From JBFXCS01 sp050181915 (GTDB taxonomy: Bacteria; Actinomycetota; Thermoleophilia; Miltoncostaeales; Miltoncostaeaceae): DNA of 64,000 bases. A program made the translations under genes and the position numbers. This document shows positions 52,233 to 62,137 of the stretch, piece by piece. The notes beneath the pieces were generated by a model. It was not told where the DNA came from. It saw only the letters and a program-made list of their open reading frames with translations, and ran no database searches. Numbering within the stretch: position 1 is the stretch's first letter; every line of letters begins with the position of its first letter. The stretch spans positions 124,001 through 188,000 of the forward strand of contig JBFXCS010000004.1 in assembly GCA_050181915.1 (NCBI GenBank), read 5' to 3'.

Positions 52233-52715
52233 ATGAGGCAGACGATCGCCTTCCAGGCGACGGGCTTCGACTGCTCCCCGGTGCAGGTGGAGATGGAGGA
52301 CAACGGCGAGACGGTGGACGAGTCGGTCCTGCCGGTCGCGCTGTTGGCGTTCGAGAGCGGGCCCAACGTCGTGCTGACGCTGCCGCTGGCGACCACCGAC
52401 GCCGAGAACATGATGAACGCCTTCACGCAGGCGGAGCCCTACCGCCACGAGATCCCGGACGCGGGCAACTGGGAGCCGCAGCCGTCGGGCCTGCCGCAGG
52501 GCCTGTTCTGGGCGCTCCAGCCGAGCGTGGTGGGCGTGTCGGTGACGCCGCCGCAGAGCACCGAGGAGGGGGTCGTCCCCCACTGGACGCTGGCCTTCGA
52601 CGACGAGGACGGCAGCCAGGTGCAGGTGGCCGTCAGCGACCCGATGTGCGTGCAGATCGTGCGCTCGCTGGCCCAGGTCGCGCACGGCGAGCTGGACGCG
52701 CCCGAATCCGGCTGA
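52233..52715 (+). CDS. Conserved-looking protein of unknown function
   Basis: 160 aa, acidic, no signal peptide or membrane segment. 'SGPNVVLTLPLATTDAENMMNAF' region (in parts: LPLATTDAENM) and a C-terminal half with 'HWTLAFDDEDGSQVQVAVSDP' suggest a small alpha/beta fold. I do not recognise it. A G6 run (52223-52228) sits 4 nt before ATG 52233 as ribosome site. It lies between the divergent pabB gene and the sulfite reductase, 75 bp upstream of the latter, whose separate promoter argues against a shared operon. Confidence 0.65.
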   Translation: MRQTIAFQATGFDCSPVQVEMEDNGETVDESVLPVALLAFESGPNVVLTLPLATTDAENMMNAFTQAEPYRHEIPDAGNWEPQPSGLPQGLFWALQPSVVGVSVTPPQSTEEGVVPHWTLAFDDEDGSQVQVAVSDPMCVQIVRSLAQVAHGELDAPESG

Positions 52716-52743
52716 GGCCCCCGCTCGAATAGCTACCTTTTCC

Positions 52744-52774
52744 GCAGGGTATCTGGTATTTTCCCGCACCCTGC
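52744..52774 (+). promoter_or_regulatory. Inverted-repeat operator/promoter region upstream of sulfite reductase
   Basis: GCAGGGT (52744-52750) and ACCCTGC (52768-52774) flank a 17-nt AT-rich core that contains TATCTG and TATTTT -10-like boxes. The AT content is conspicuous for this window. A repressor or activator site over the promoter fits; the factor is unknown. Confidence 0.5.
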
Positions 52775-52790
52775 CGAGAAGGAGCGCACA

Positions 52791-55061
<2,271 letters not shown>

Positions 55062-55072
55062 GGGTGGGCGCC

Positions 55073-55627
55073 GTGACGGAGGGCACCGAGACCGAGATCG
55101 TCCGCATCGGGGCGAAGCTCTACGCCGAGGATCCGTCGGCGATCGACCTCGGGTCGTACGTACCGATCTTCCACGGCTGGATCCAGCGTCGCGAGCCGGA
55201 CGGGCTGCCGATCGACGTGGCCGACTACGCGCACGTGCCGGACGGGCCGGGCGTGATGCTGATCGGCCACGAGGCCGACCGGGCGGTCGACCTGGGCGAG
55301 GGCCGCCCCGGCGCGCTCTACCAGCGCAAGCGGGATCTGCGCGGGACGCTCGAGGAGCGCTTCGCCGCCGTCCTGCGCGGCGCCGAGTGGACCGCCGCCC
55401 AGATCGAGCGCGACCCGGCGGCCGACGGCGTGCGCTTCGGCCGCGACGAGATCCTCGTCCGCATCCAGGACCGGCGCCTCGCGCCCAATGACGACGCCAC
55501 CCTCGACGCCGTCCGTCCCGCCCTCGAGGCCGCCCTGGCCGAGGTCCACCCCGGCCGCGGGGCGACCATCGAGCGCGTCACGGACGATCCGGGCGGCCCC
55601 TTCCGCGCGCGGGTGCGCCTGGCCTGA
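55073..55627 (+). CDS. Conserved protein paired with the sulfite reductase
   Basis: 184 aa. 'PIFHGWIQRREPDGLPIDVADYAHVPDGPGVMLIGHEADRAVDLGEGRPGALYQRKR' contains the repeated features of a widespread family of unknown function (quoted in parts: FHGWIQR, DVADYAHVPDGPGV, GHEAD, GALYQRKR). I recall no assigned role. Start: GTG 55073 with AGGGG at 55060-55064, 8 nt upstream; GTG 55064 is possible. Eleven nt after the reductase stop, so cotranscribed. It could be an assembly or electron-transfer helper. Confidence 0.75.
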   Translation: MTEGTETEIVRIGAKLYAEDPSAIDLGSYVPIFHGWIQRREPDGLPIDVADYAHVPDGPGVMLIGHEADRAVDLGEGRPGALYQRKRDLRGTLEERFAAVLRGAEWTAAQIERDPAADGVRFGRDEILVRIQDRRLAPNDDATLDAVRPALEAALAEVHPGRGATIERVTDDPGGPFRARVRLA

Positions 55628-55645
55628 CCGGGCCGCCGGTCGCCG

Positions 55646-56341
55646 CTACGCGGCGACCGCCTGGTCGTGCATCGTCAGGCCGCGCACCGCGCGGATGATC
55701 TCGTCGGGGTGCTCGACCGCCACGTTGTGGCCGGCCTCGGGGATCACCCGCAGGCGGGCGTTCTGCATCCAGGCCGACAGCTCGCGCTGGGTCTCGGCCG
55801 GGACGGCGCGGTCGGCGGCGCCGGCGACGACGATCACGGGGGCGTCCACCTGGGCCAGCGCGCCGCGCCAGTCGGGGCGGGTGCCCATCGCCTCGGCCGC
55901 GAGGGCGACGCCCTCGGCGCCGGTGCGCTCGCGCACCGCCCGGGCGGCGCGCGACCAGCGGTCCTGCCCCTCGAGATCCTCCCCGCGCGGCCCGACGCCC
56001 GACAGCACCAGCCCGGACACCAGGCCCGGGTGGCCCAGCGCCAGCGCGAGGGCCGTGGCGGCACCGAGACCGACTCCGACGACGATGGCGCCGGCGGCCT
56101 CGGCAGCGACCAGGCGGGCGACGTCGGAGGCGAAGTCGTCGATGCTCCACGGTCCCCGCGGCGTCGGCGAGCCGCCGTGGCCGCGCAGGTCGGGCGCGAT
56201 GATGCGATAGTCGTCCGCGAGGGCGGCGAGCGACTCGATCATCCCGGCGCCGGACTGACCCAGGTCGTGGATCGCCACCACCGGGGGACCCTCGCCGGAG
56301 CGGTGGATGTCGAGACTGATGGCGGGTGGCAGCGAGGGCAT
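55646..56341 (-). CDS. Alpha/beta hydrolase-fold protein lacking the serine nucleophile
   Basis: 231 aa. 'VVAIHDLGQSG' (oxyanion loop), 'YRIIAPDLRGHGGSP', D177 in 'VVAGAADRAVP' and H205 in 'EAGHNVAVEHP' are normal. The nucleophile elbow reads GVGLG (89-93), so position 91 is Gly where Ser is expected. It may therefore be non-catalytic, a ligand sensor, or use another mechanism (some cofactorless dioxygenases share this fold). ATG 56341 has AAGGAG (56350-56355) 8 nt upstream. Divergent from a CGNR regulator with overlapping promoters. Confidence 0.82.
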   Translation of the reverse strand: MPSLPPAISLDIHRSGEGPPVVAIHDLGQSGAGMIESLAALADDYRIIAPDLRGHGGSPTPRGPWSIDDFASDVARLVAAEAAGAIVVGVGLGAATALALALGHPGLVSGLVLSGVGPRGEDLEGQDRWSRAARAVRERTGAEGVALAAEAMGTRPDWRGALAQVDAPVIVVAGAADRAVPAETQRELSAWMQNARLRVIPEAGHNVAVEHPDEIIRAVRGLTMHDQAVAA

Positions 56342-56384
56342 GAGCGGCGCTCCTTCAAACCACTGTGATACTTGTTTACCGGTG

Positions 56385-56413
56385 AGAGTACGCCCGTTCC
56401 TTTGCATCGTCAA
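56385..56413 (-). promoter_or_regulatory. Sigma-70-type promoter for the pseudo-hydrolase gene
   Basis: On the minus strand TTGACG (56413-56408), 17 nt, TACTCT (56390-56385), a close match to the housekeeping consensus and the only clear -35/-10 pair I found. The leader is about 37 nt and includes AAGGAG. Its -35 overlaps a CATCGT box (56405-56410) that ends 9 nt before the divergent start at 56420. Confidence 0.6.
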
Positions 56414-56419
56414 ACGTTG

Positions 56420-56968
56420 ATGACGGCATCCCCACACTTCGTGCTCCTCGCGGGGCGACCGGCTCTCGATCTGTGCAACACCCGGATCGGGGAACGGGAT
56501 CTGCTGGGCTCCACGGAGGACCTGGGCCGCTGGTTCTCCGCGGCCCTGGCGGCCGACCCGCCGCCCGCGATCTCGCGCCGCGAGCTCGCCGCCGCGCGCG
56601 ATCTGCGCGACGGCCTGCGGCCGGCGCTGCTCGACGCCGACGGCGCCGCGGTCGCCTCGATCGCCCGCGACTGGCTCGACGGGGCCCCCGGGCGCCTGTG
56701 CATCGAGAGCGACCTGCAGCCGCGCTTCACCCCGCGCGAGCGCACTTCGTGCTGCCTGCTGGTGGCCGCGGTGCTCGACGCGGTGGAGCTGGTGCGCGAC
56801 ACGCCGCGCCGGGTGCGCGAGTGCGCGAACGACTCCTGCGCCGTGCTGTACCTGGACACGAGCCGCAACCGCAGCCGCCGTTGGTGCTCGATGGAGACCT
56901 GCGGCGCCCGCTCGAAGGCGCAGGCCTACTACCGGCGCCATCGCGTCGACGGGCTGCGGGGACCGTAG
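56420..56968 (+). CDS. CGNR zinc-finger/ABATE-domain putative transcriptional regulator
   Basis: 182 aa. N-terminal ABATE-type domain beginning 'LLAGRPALDLCNT'. C-terminal CGNR zinc finger: 'VRECANDSCAVLYLDTSRNRSRRWCSMETCGARSKAQAYYRRHR' (C-x4-C and C-x4-C with the basic linker, quoted by features). Such proteins are thought to be stress- or ligand-responsive regulators. I chose ATG 56420 over in-frame TTG codons from 56372, which lie in the promoter region. Divergent from the pseudo-hydrolase, probably its regulator. The Nudix gene follows after 19 nt. Confidence 0.86.
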   Translation: MTASPHFVLLAGRPALDLCNTRIGERDLLGSTEDLGRWFSAALAADPPPAISRRELAAARDLRDGLRPALLDADGAAVASIARDWLDGAPGRLCIESDLQPRFTPRERTSCCLLVAAVLDAVELVRDTPRRVRECANDSCAVLYLDTSRNRSRRWCSMETCGARSKAQAYYRRHRVDGLRGP

Positions 56969-56987
56969 CCGCGACCGGCTCGCCCAG

Positions 56988-57488
56988 GTGACCGGGGCGC
57001 CCGCGCGCATCCGCGAGGCGGTGCGCGCGCTCGTGCTCGACCCCGCCGGGTCCGCGCTGCTGGTGTGCTGGGAGTTCCCGGACCGCACCGTCTGGGGCCT
57101 GCCCGGCGGCGGCATCGACGAGGGCGAGGGGATCATCGTCGCGCTGCGGCGGGAGCTCGACGAGGAGCTCGGCATCGGCTCCACCGCGGACATCGGCCCG
57201 CGGATCTGGGAGCGCACGCACCTGTTCGCCTTCGGCTCACCGCGCTGGGACGGCCAGCACGAGTTGGTCTACCTGGTCCCCTCCCGGCGCTTCGCGCCGG
57301 CGCCGCGCCTGTCGCCCGAGCAGCTCGCCGCCGAGAGCCTGGTCGGGGCCCGCTGGCTCACGCCGGACGAGATGAGGGAGCTGCGCCGGGCCGGGGCGCT
57401 GCTGGCGCCGCGCCGGCTGCCGGAGCTGGTCGACGCGATCGTGGCCCACGGGCCGCCGCCGGCGCCCGTCGACATCGGCGGCGCCTGA
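56988..57488 (+). CDS. Nudix hydrolase
   Basis: 166 aa. Nudix box complete: 'GGIDEGEGIIVALRRELDEELGI' (G-x5-E-x7-RE-x2-EE-x-G, quoted by pattern; about residues 43-66), preceded by the 'VWGLPGG' strand. It hydrolyses a nucleoside diphosphate linked to another moiety; the substrate cannot be told. GTG 56988 follows the CGNR stop by 19 nt, so cotranscription is likely. It converges with IlvA (4-bp gap). Confidence 0.88.
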   Translation: MTGAPARIREAVRALVLDPAGSALLVCWEFPDRTVWGLPGGGIDEGEGIIVALRRELDEELGIGSTADIGPRIWERTHLFAFGSPRWDGQHELVYLVPSRRFAPAPRLSPEQLAAESLVGARWLTPDEMRELRRAGALLAPRRLPELVDAIVAHGPPPAPVDIGGA

Positions 57489-57492
57489 TGTC

Positions 57493-59040
57493 TCAGGGCC
57501 CCAGGAAGAGGCGGTAGGCGGGGTTCGCGCTCTCGTCGCGGTGGGGGTAGCCGACGGTGGCGAGGAAGGCGCGGAAGGCTCCCATCTCGGCCGGCGGCAC
57601 CTGCAGTCCCACGAGGATGCGGCCGAAGTCGGCGCCCTCGTTGCGGTAGTGGAAGAGGCTGATGTTCCAGTTGGGGCTCATCGCCTGGAGGAAGCGCAGC
57701 AGCGCGCCGGGCCGCTCGGGGAACTCGAAGCGGTAGAGCAGCTCGTCGTGGGCGCGCGGCGAGCGGCCCCCGATCATGTGCCGCAGGTGCTGCTTGGCCA
57801 GCTCGTCGTCGGAGAGGTCGAGCGTCGGGAAGCCGGCGACGCGCAGCGAGGCGGCGATGCGCGCCGCGTGCTGGCGGCCGCGCACCTGCACGCCCACGAA
57901 CAGGTGGGCCAGGGCGTCGTCGGCGATGCGGTAGTTGAACTCGGTGATGCCGCGGCCCTCGAGGGCGGCGCAGAAGCGCAGGAAGGATCCGCGCTCCTCC
58001 GGCACCGTCACGGCGAGCACCGCCTCGCGCGCCTCGCCGACCTCGGCGCGCTCGGCCACCAGCCGCAGCCGGTCGAAGTTCATGTTGGCGCCCGAGGCGA
58101 CGGCGACCAGCACCGAGCCGGCGCGCCCCGGGTGAGCCGCCCACTGCTTGGCGCCGGCCACCGCGAGCGCGCCGGCGGGCTCGAGGATGCCGCGCGTGTC
58201 CTGGAACACGTCCTTGATCGCGGCGCACACCGCGTCGGCGTCGACGCGCACCACGTCGTCGACCAGCTCGCGGCACAGGCGGAAGGTCTCGGCGCCCGGC
58301 CGCCGCACCGCCGTGCCGTCCGAGAACAGGCCGACGTCGTCGACCGACACCAGCTGGCCCGCCTCCAGCGAGCGGGCCATGGCGTCCGAGTCGGTGGTCT
58401 GCACGCCGATCACCCGCACCCGGGGGCGCAGCGCCTTCACGTAGCTGGCGATGCCGGCGATCAGGCCCCCGCCGCCGATCGGCACGAAGACGGCGTCGAG
58501 CGGGCCGGGGCGCTGGCGCAGGATCTCCATGCCCACGGTGCCCTGCCCGGCGATGACGTCGGGATCGTCGAAGGGATGCACCGGCACCAGTCCGCGCTCG
58601 GCGCGGATCTCGTCGGCGCGGGCGTTCGCGTCCGAGTAGCTGTCGCCGTGCAGCACGATCTCCACCCGGTCGCCGCCGAGGGCGCGCACCGCCTCGACCT
58701 TCACCCGCGGCGTGGTGACCGGCATCGCGATGACCGCGGCGCACCCGAGCCGCGCCGCCGCCAGCGCGACCCCCTGGGCGTGGTTCCCGGCCGACGCCGC
58801 GACCACGCCGCGCGAGAGCTCGTCGGCGTCGAGCCGGGCCATGCGGTTGTAGGCGCCGCGCACCTTGAACGAGAAGGCGGGCTGGCTGTCCTCGCGCTTG
58901 AGCAGCACGGCGCAGCCGGTGCGGGCCGACAGCTGCGGCGCCGGCTCCAGCTCGGTCTCGCGCGCCACGTCGTAGACGCGGGCGGTGAGGATGCGGCGCA
59001 GGTAGTCCGGCCCGCCCTCCGGCGGGGAGGGATCCGTCAC
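57493..59040 (-). CDS. ilvA: Threonine ammonia-lyase, biosynthetic
   Basis: 515 aa, the long biosynthetic form. PLP lysine K59 in 'SFKVRGA', 'SAGNHAQGVALAA' and the 'GGGGLIAGIASY' phosphate loop in the catalytic domain, then two ACT-like regulatory domains (about 335-515: 'FRFCAALEGRGITEFNYR'-type and 'RFEFPERPGALLRFLQA'-type). Makes 2-oxobutyrate for isoleucine; isoleucine feedback is expected from the ACT pair. GTG 59040 overlaps the DJ-1 stop (GTGA). Confidence 0.94.
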   Translation of the reverse strand: MTDPSPPEGGPDYLRRILTARVYDVARETELEPAPQLSARTGCAVLLKREDSQPAFSFKVRGAYNRMARLDADELSRGVVAASAGNHAQGVALAAARLGCAAVIAMPVTTPRVKVEAVRALGGDRVEIVLHGDSYSDANARADEIRAERGLVPVHPFDDPDVIAGQGTVGMEILRQRPGPLDAVFVPIGGGGLIAGIASYVKALRPRVRVIGVQTTDSDAMARSLEAGQLVSVDDVGLFSDGTAVRRPGAETFRLCRELVDDVVRVDADAVCAAIKDVFQDTRGILEPAGALAVAGAKQWAAHPGRAGSVLVAVASGANMNFDRLRLVAERAEVGEAREAVLAVTVPEERGSFLRFCAALEGRGITEFNYRIADDALAHLFVGVQVRGRQHAARIAASLRVAGFPTLDLSDDELAKQHLRHMIGGRSPRAHDELLYRFEFPERPGALLRFLQAMSPNWNISLFHYRNEGADFGRILVGLQVPPAEMGAFRAFLATVGYPHRDESANPAYRLFLGP

Positions 59041-59639
59041 CCGCGGCGGCGCACCTCGCCGCGCCGCTCGTGCTCGATCTCGTCGGCGACCGCGGCGGCG
59101 AGGTGGGGCCCGGCCTCGCGCTCGACGATCCAGAGCGCCAGGTCGAGGCCCGAGGTGACGCCGCCCGACGTGATCACGTCGCCGTCGTCGACCACCCGCG
59201 CGTCGGTGATGACGGCGCCCATCCGGGCCAGCTCCCCGGTGACCGTGTGGTGGGTGGTCGCCGGGCGCCCGTCGAGCAGCCCGGCGGCGCCCAGCAGCAT
59301 CCCCCCGGTGCAGACCGACGCGATCACGCTGCCCCGCTCGTGGCGCCGGGCCAGCGCCCGCGGCAGGTCGCCGCGCTCGGCCTCGGCGCGGGCGCCGCCG
59401 CTCGGCCCGAAGTCGCTCCAGCCGCCGCCGGGCACCACGATCAGGTCGGGCACCGGCTCCAGCACGCCGTGGGGGCGGATCTCGGTGCCGTGGTCGCCGC
59501 GCACGCTCTCTTGCCGCTCCAGCGTCGCCAGGCCCACCTCGAAGGGCCCGCCGCGCCGCGCGGCCAGGGCCAGCACCTCGTAGGGCCCCAGGGCGTCGAG
59601 CTCGTCGAAGCCGTCGAAGATCAGGATCTGGGCGCGCAC
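59037..59639 (-). CDS. DJ-1/PfpI-family protein (glutamine-amidotransferase-like)
   Basis: 200 aa. 'ILIFDGFDELDALGPYEVL' (in parts), 'VVPGGGW', nucleophile elbow 'SVCTGGMLLGAAGLLDGR' with C110, 'TTHH' and 'VDDGDVITSGGVTSGLDLALWIV' (in parts). This pattern is that of isonitrile-hydratase/AraC-associated DJ-1 members rather than the chaperone Hsp31. Possible role in degrading isonitriles or damaged metabolites. GTG 59639 sits 2 nt after the hydrolase stop, and the stop overlaps IlvA, so all three are one operon. Confidence 0.88.
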   Translation of the reverse strand: MRAQILIFDGFDELDALGPYEVLALAARRGGPFEVGLATLERQESVRGDHGTEIRPHGVLEPVPDLIVVPGGGWSDFGPSGGARAEAERGDLPRALARRHERGSVIASVCTGGMLLGAAGLLDGRPATTHHTVTGELARMGAVITDARVVDDGDVITSGGVTSGLDLALWIVEREAGPHLAAAVADEIEHERRGEVRRRG

Positions 59640-59641
59640 CG

Positions 59642-60379
59642 TCAGCCCTCCGGGAGTCCGGTGAGGAAGGCGCTCACCCGCGCGGCGAACTCCTCCGGGC
59701 GCTCCAGGGCGGTGAGGTGGCCGGCGCCGTCGATCACGGCCAGCTCGGCCCGGGGCAGCCCCACCACCAGGTCCTCCGAGCACGACAGCGGGGTGAGGGC
59801 GTCGGCGGAGCCCACGATCACGAGGGCCGGGACGTCCATCGCCGCGAGGTCCGGACGGCGATCGGCCCGCCCGGCGAGCGCCTCGAGCGCCCGGGCCACG
59901 GCCTCGCCGTCCTGGGAGTCGGCGATCGCCCGCGCCGCGGTGAGCGCCGCCCGGTCGCCGGGCGCGACCAGGCGGGGGGTGAAGTCGTCGAGGAAGGGGC
60001 CGGTGCCGTCGGCGCGCACCTGCGCGGCGGAGCGGTGGCGGCCCTCGGCGGCCTCGGCCGTGTCGGGCTCGGCGCGCGTGTCGGCCAGGACGAGGGCCGC
60101 GACCCGCTCCGGATGCCGCGCCGCCAGCGACAGCGCGGCGTACCCGCCCATCGACAGCCCGCACACCGCGGCCCGCCCGCCCGGCGCCTCGCGCTCGATC
60201 AGCGCGGCCACGGCGTCGGCGAAGCCGTCGATGCTCGGAGCCTCGACGAGGGGCGCCGCGCCGAGCCCCGGGAAGTCCGGCGCCAGCAGGGCACGGCCGT
60301 CGGCGAGCCGCGGCCGCACGCCGCTCCAGAAGCCCGAGTCGAGGGGGAAGGGATGCAGCAGCACGAGGGGCGTCGCCAT
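59642..60379 (-). CDS. Alpha/beta hydrolase
   Basis: 245 aa. 'LLHPFPLDSGFW' (oxyanion region), 'LLAPDFPGLG', nucleophile S76 in 'CGLSMGGYAAL', Asp in 'VIVGSADALTP' and His in 'DGAGHLTALERP' give a complete triad. It resembles the MhpC/haloalkane-type or enol-lactonase-like group. I chose ATG 60379 over GTG 60382 because a TAGAGT box ends 6 nt before it. First gene of the operon with the DJ-1 protein and IlvA. Confidence 0.9.
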   Translation of the reverse strand: MATPLVLLHPFPLDSGFWSGVRPRLADGRALLAPDFPGLGAAPLVEAPSIDGFADAVAALIEREAPGGRAAVCGLSMGGYAALSLAARHPERVAALVLADTRAEPDTAEAAEGRHRSAAQVRADGTGPFLDDFTPRLVAPGDRAALTAARAIADSQDGEAVARALEALAGRADRRPDLAAMDVPALVIVGSADALTPLSCSEDLVVGLPRAELAVIDGAGHLTALERPEEFAARVSAFLTGLPEG

Positions 60380-60454
60380 CACATGACTCTATCCCCCGCC
60401 GCGGCAGGCCCGACACCTGGGACGGCGGCACCTCCGGGACGCTACGGTGTCGTC
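60380..60454. promoter_or_regulatory. Divergent leaderless-type promoter pair
   Basis: Minus: TAGAGT (60391-60386), 6 nt, ATG 60379. Plus: TACGGT (60443-60448), 6 nt, ATG 60455. The two boxes are 51 bp apart. Confidence 0.55.
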
Positions 60455-61378
60455 ATGAGCACCCAGGCGCCCTCCCTGACCCTCGATCCCGACCGCCGCC
60501 AGTCCGGCCTCGGCGGCCTCGTGCCCTCCGCGGCGGTCGCGCGGGCCGGTGACACGCTGCTGCTGGTGCAGTGCGTGGAGCTGCACGCCGAGGGGGCGGT
60601 GCTGCCGGTGCTCGTCCTCTCCGAGGCCCCGGGGCTGCTGGGCTGGGATCCGGCGGCCGGCGGCCTGACCGTGACCGACGACGGCGGCCGCGAGTACGCG
60701 GTGGAGATGCTCGACCAGCAGTCCGGGCTGGGCGCGCTGCAGACCGCGGTGTGGATTGCGCCGGCCCCGCCGCCGGAGGCCCGCGAGCTGCGCCTGCGCG
60801 CGACGGCCCTGGTGCGCACCGCCGCGTCGCGCGGGGGGCGCGCGGTGGAGCGGCCGCTGACCGGCGAGTCGTGGGAGCTCACCATCCCGCTCTACCCCGA
60901 CCGCACCACCGCGCAGCCGCCCGACGAGCCGCTCGAGGCCGCCCCCGAGGCGCCGCCGGCGCGGGTGCCGGCGCGCACCCTGGGGGGCTTCCGCGCGCTC
61001 GTCCCCGTGGGCCAGGCCCGCATGACCGACGGCGCGGCCATCTGCCTGTGGGCCATCGAGCGCTACGAGGACCGCGGGGTGCTCACCGTCGCCGCGCTGG
61101 CCGAGGAGCCGCTGCGGGTGGCGCCGCTGGCGCCCGGGTCCGGCCGGGTGGAGATCTGGGACGACCGCGGCGGCCGCTACTCCGCCGCGCCCATCCACGG
61201 CGCCGTGCGGCCCGGGTGGAGCGAGACGAGCCTCGAGCTGTCGCCGGCCATCGATCCGCGGGCGCGCGCCCTGGCGGTGCGCCTGTCCGACCTGCCGGGC
61301 GAGGGCCCGCAGCCGCGCGGCCGCGAGGCCCTGGCCGGTCCCTTCACCTTCGGCGTGGCGCTGCCGGGAGAGGCTTGA
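60455..61378 (+). CDS. Unknown protein with two similar beta-rich repeats
   Basis: 307 aa, no signal peptide. Residues about 15-130 and 170-300 look like two copies of one domain: 'LTVTDDGGREYAVE' with 'LRLRATALVR' in the first, and 'VEIWDDRGGRYSAA' with 'LAVRLSDLPGE' in the second, joined by a Pro/Ala linker. Both look like small beta sandwiches. I do not recognise the family. The stop overlaps the next gene by 4 nt (TTGA), so it is translationally coupled to the polyprenyl-phosphate mannose synthase, suggesting a role linked to it. Confidence 0.7.
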   Translation: MSTQAPSLTLDPDRRQSGLGGLVPSAAVARAGDTLLLVQCVELHAEGAVLPVLVLSEAPGLLGWDPAAGGLTVTDDGGREYAVEMLDQQSGLGALQTAVWIAPAPPPEARELRLRATALVRTAASRGGRAVERPLTGESWELTIPLYPDRTTAQPPDEPLEAAPEAPPARVPARTLGGFRALVPVGQARMTDGAAICLWAIERYEDRGVLTVAALAEEPLRVAPLAPGSGRVEIWDDRGGRYSAAPIHGAVRPGWSETSLELSPAIDPRARALAVRLSDLPGEGPQPRGREALAGPFTFGVALPGEA

Positions 61379-62106
61379 GCACACCGGCGGGGCCGGTCTG
61401 GGTCGTGGTCCCGACGTACGACGAGGCCGAGAACGTCGTCGCGCTGGTCGAGGCCGTGCTGGCGGCGCTCGACGCGGCGGGCGTCGAGGGGCGCGTGCTG
61501 GTGGTCGACGACGGCTCTCCGGACGGCACGGCCGACCTCGCGGACGGCGTCGCGCGCCGCGACCCGCGCCTGTCGGTGCTGCGCCGCGCGGCGAAGGAGG
61601 GCATCGGGCCGGCCTACCGGGCGGGCTTCCGCGTCGCCCTCGACGCCGGGGCGTCGCGCGTGGTGGAGATGGACTGCGACTTCTCCCACGACCCGGCGGA
61701 CGTGCCGCGCCTGGTCGCGGCCACCGCGGACGCGGACCTCGCGATCGGATCCCGCTACGTGCCCGGCGGCGGCGTGGCGCGGTGGGGCCCGCTGCGGCGG
61801 GCGATCAGCCGCGGCGGCTGCTGGTACGCGCGGCGGGTGCTGGGGGTCCCGGTGCGCGACCTGACGGGGGGCTTCAAGTGCTTCCGCCGCGAGGTGCTGG
61901 AGGCGATACCGCTCGACCGGGTCGCGGCCGCCGGCTACGGCTTCCAGGTGGAGATGACCTACCGGGCGCTGCTGGCCGGCTTCCGGGTGACCGAGGTGCC
62001 GATCACCTTCCGCGAGCGCGAGCGCGGGACCTCGAAGATGAGCCGCCGCATCGTGTGGGAGGCCGCCCTGCTCGTGCCGCGCCTGCGCCGCTCCCTGGGC
62101 GGCTGA
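61375..62106 (+). CDS. Polyprenyl-phosphate mannose synthase-like GT2 (Ppm1/DPM1 type)
   Basis: 243 aa, single GT-A domain without membrane anchor. 'VVPTYDEAENVVALV', 'VVDDGSPDGTADL', 'AYRAGFRVALDAG', 'EMDCDFSHDPADVP' (DxD region), 'GSRYVPGGGV', 'RRAISRGGCWYARRVLG' and 'TGGFKCFRREVLE', then 'TFRERERGTSKM'. These are the full DPM1/Ppm1 motif set. It makes polyprenyl-phosphate mannose for GT-C enzymes. TTG 61375 overlaps the upstream stop (TTGA), with GGGAGAGG just before. It converges on the O-antigen ligase gene with 31 bp between. Confidence 0.92.
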   Translation: MSTPAGPVWVVVPTYDEAENVVALVEAVLAALDAAGVEGRVLVVDDGSPDGTADLADGVARRDPRLSVLRRAAKEGIGPAYRAGFRVALDAGASRVVEMDCDFSHDPADVPRLVAATADADLAIGSRYVPGGGVARWGPLRRAISRGGCWYARRVLGVPVRDLTGGFKCFRREVLEAIPLDRVAAAGYGFQVEMTYRALLAGFRVTEVPITFRERERGTSKMSRRIVWEAALLVPRLRRSLGG

Positions 62107-62137
62107 CCGCCGGCCGCGCGCGGTCCGGGGCCGGTCG

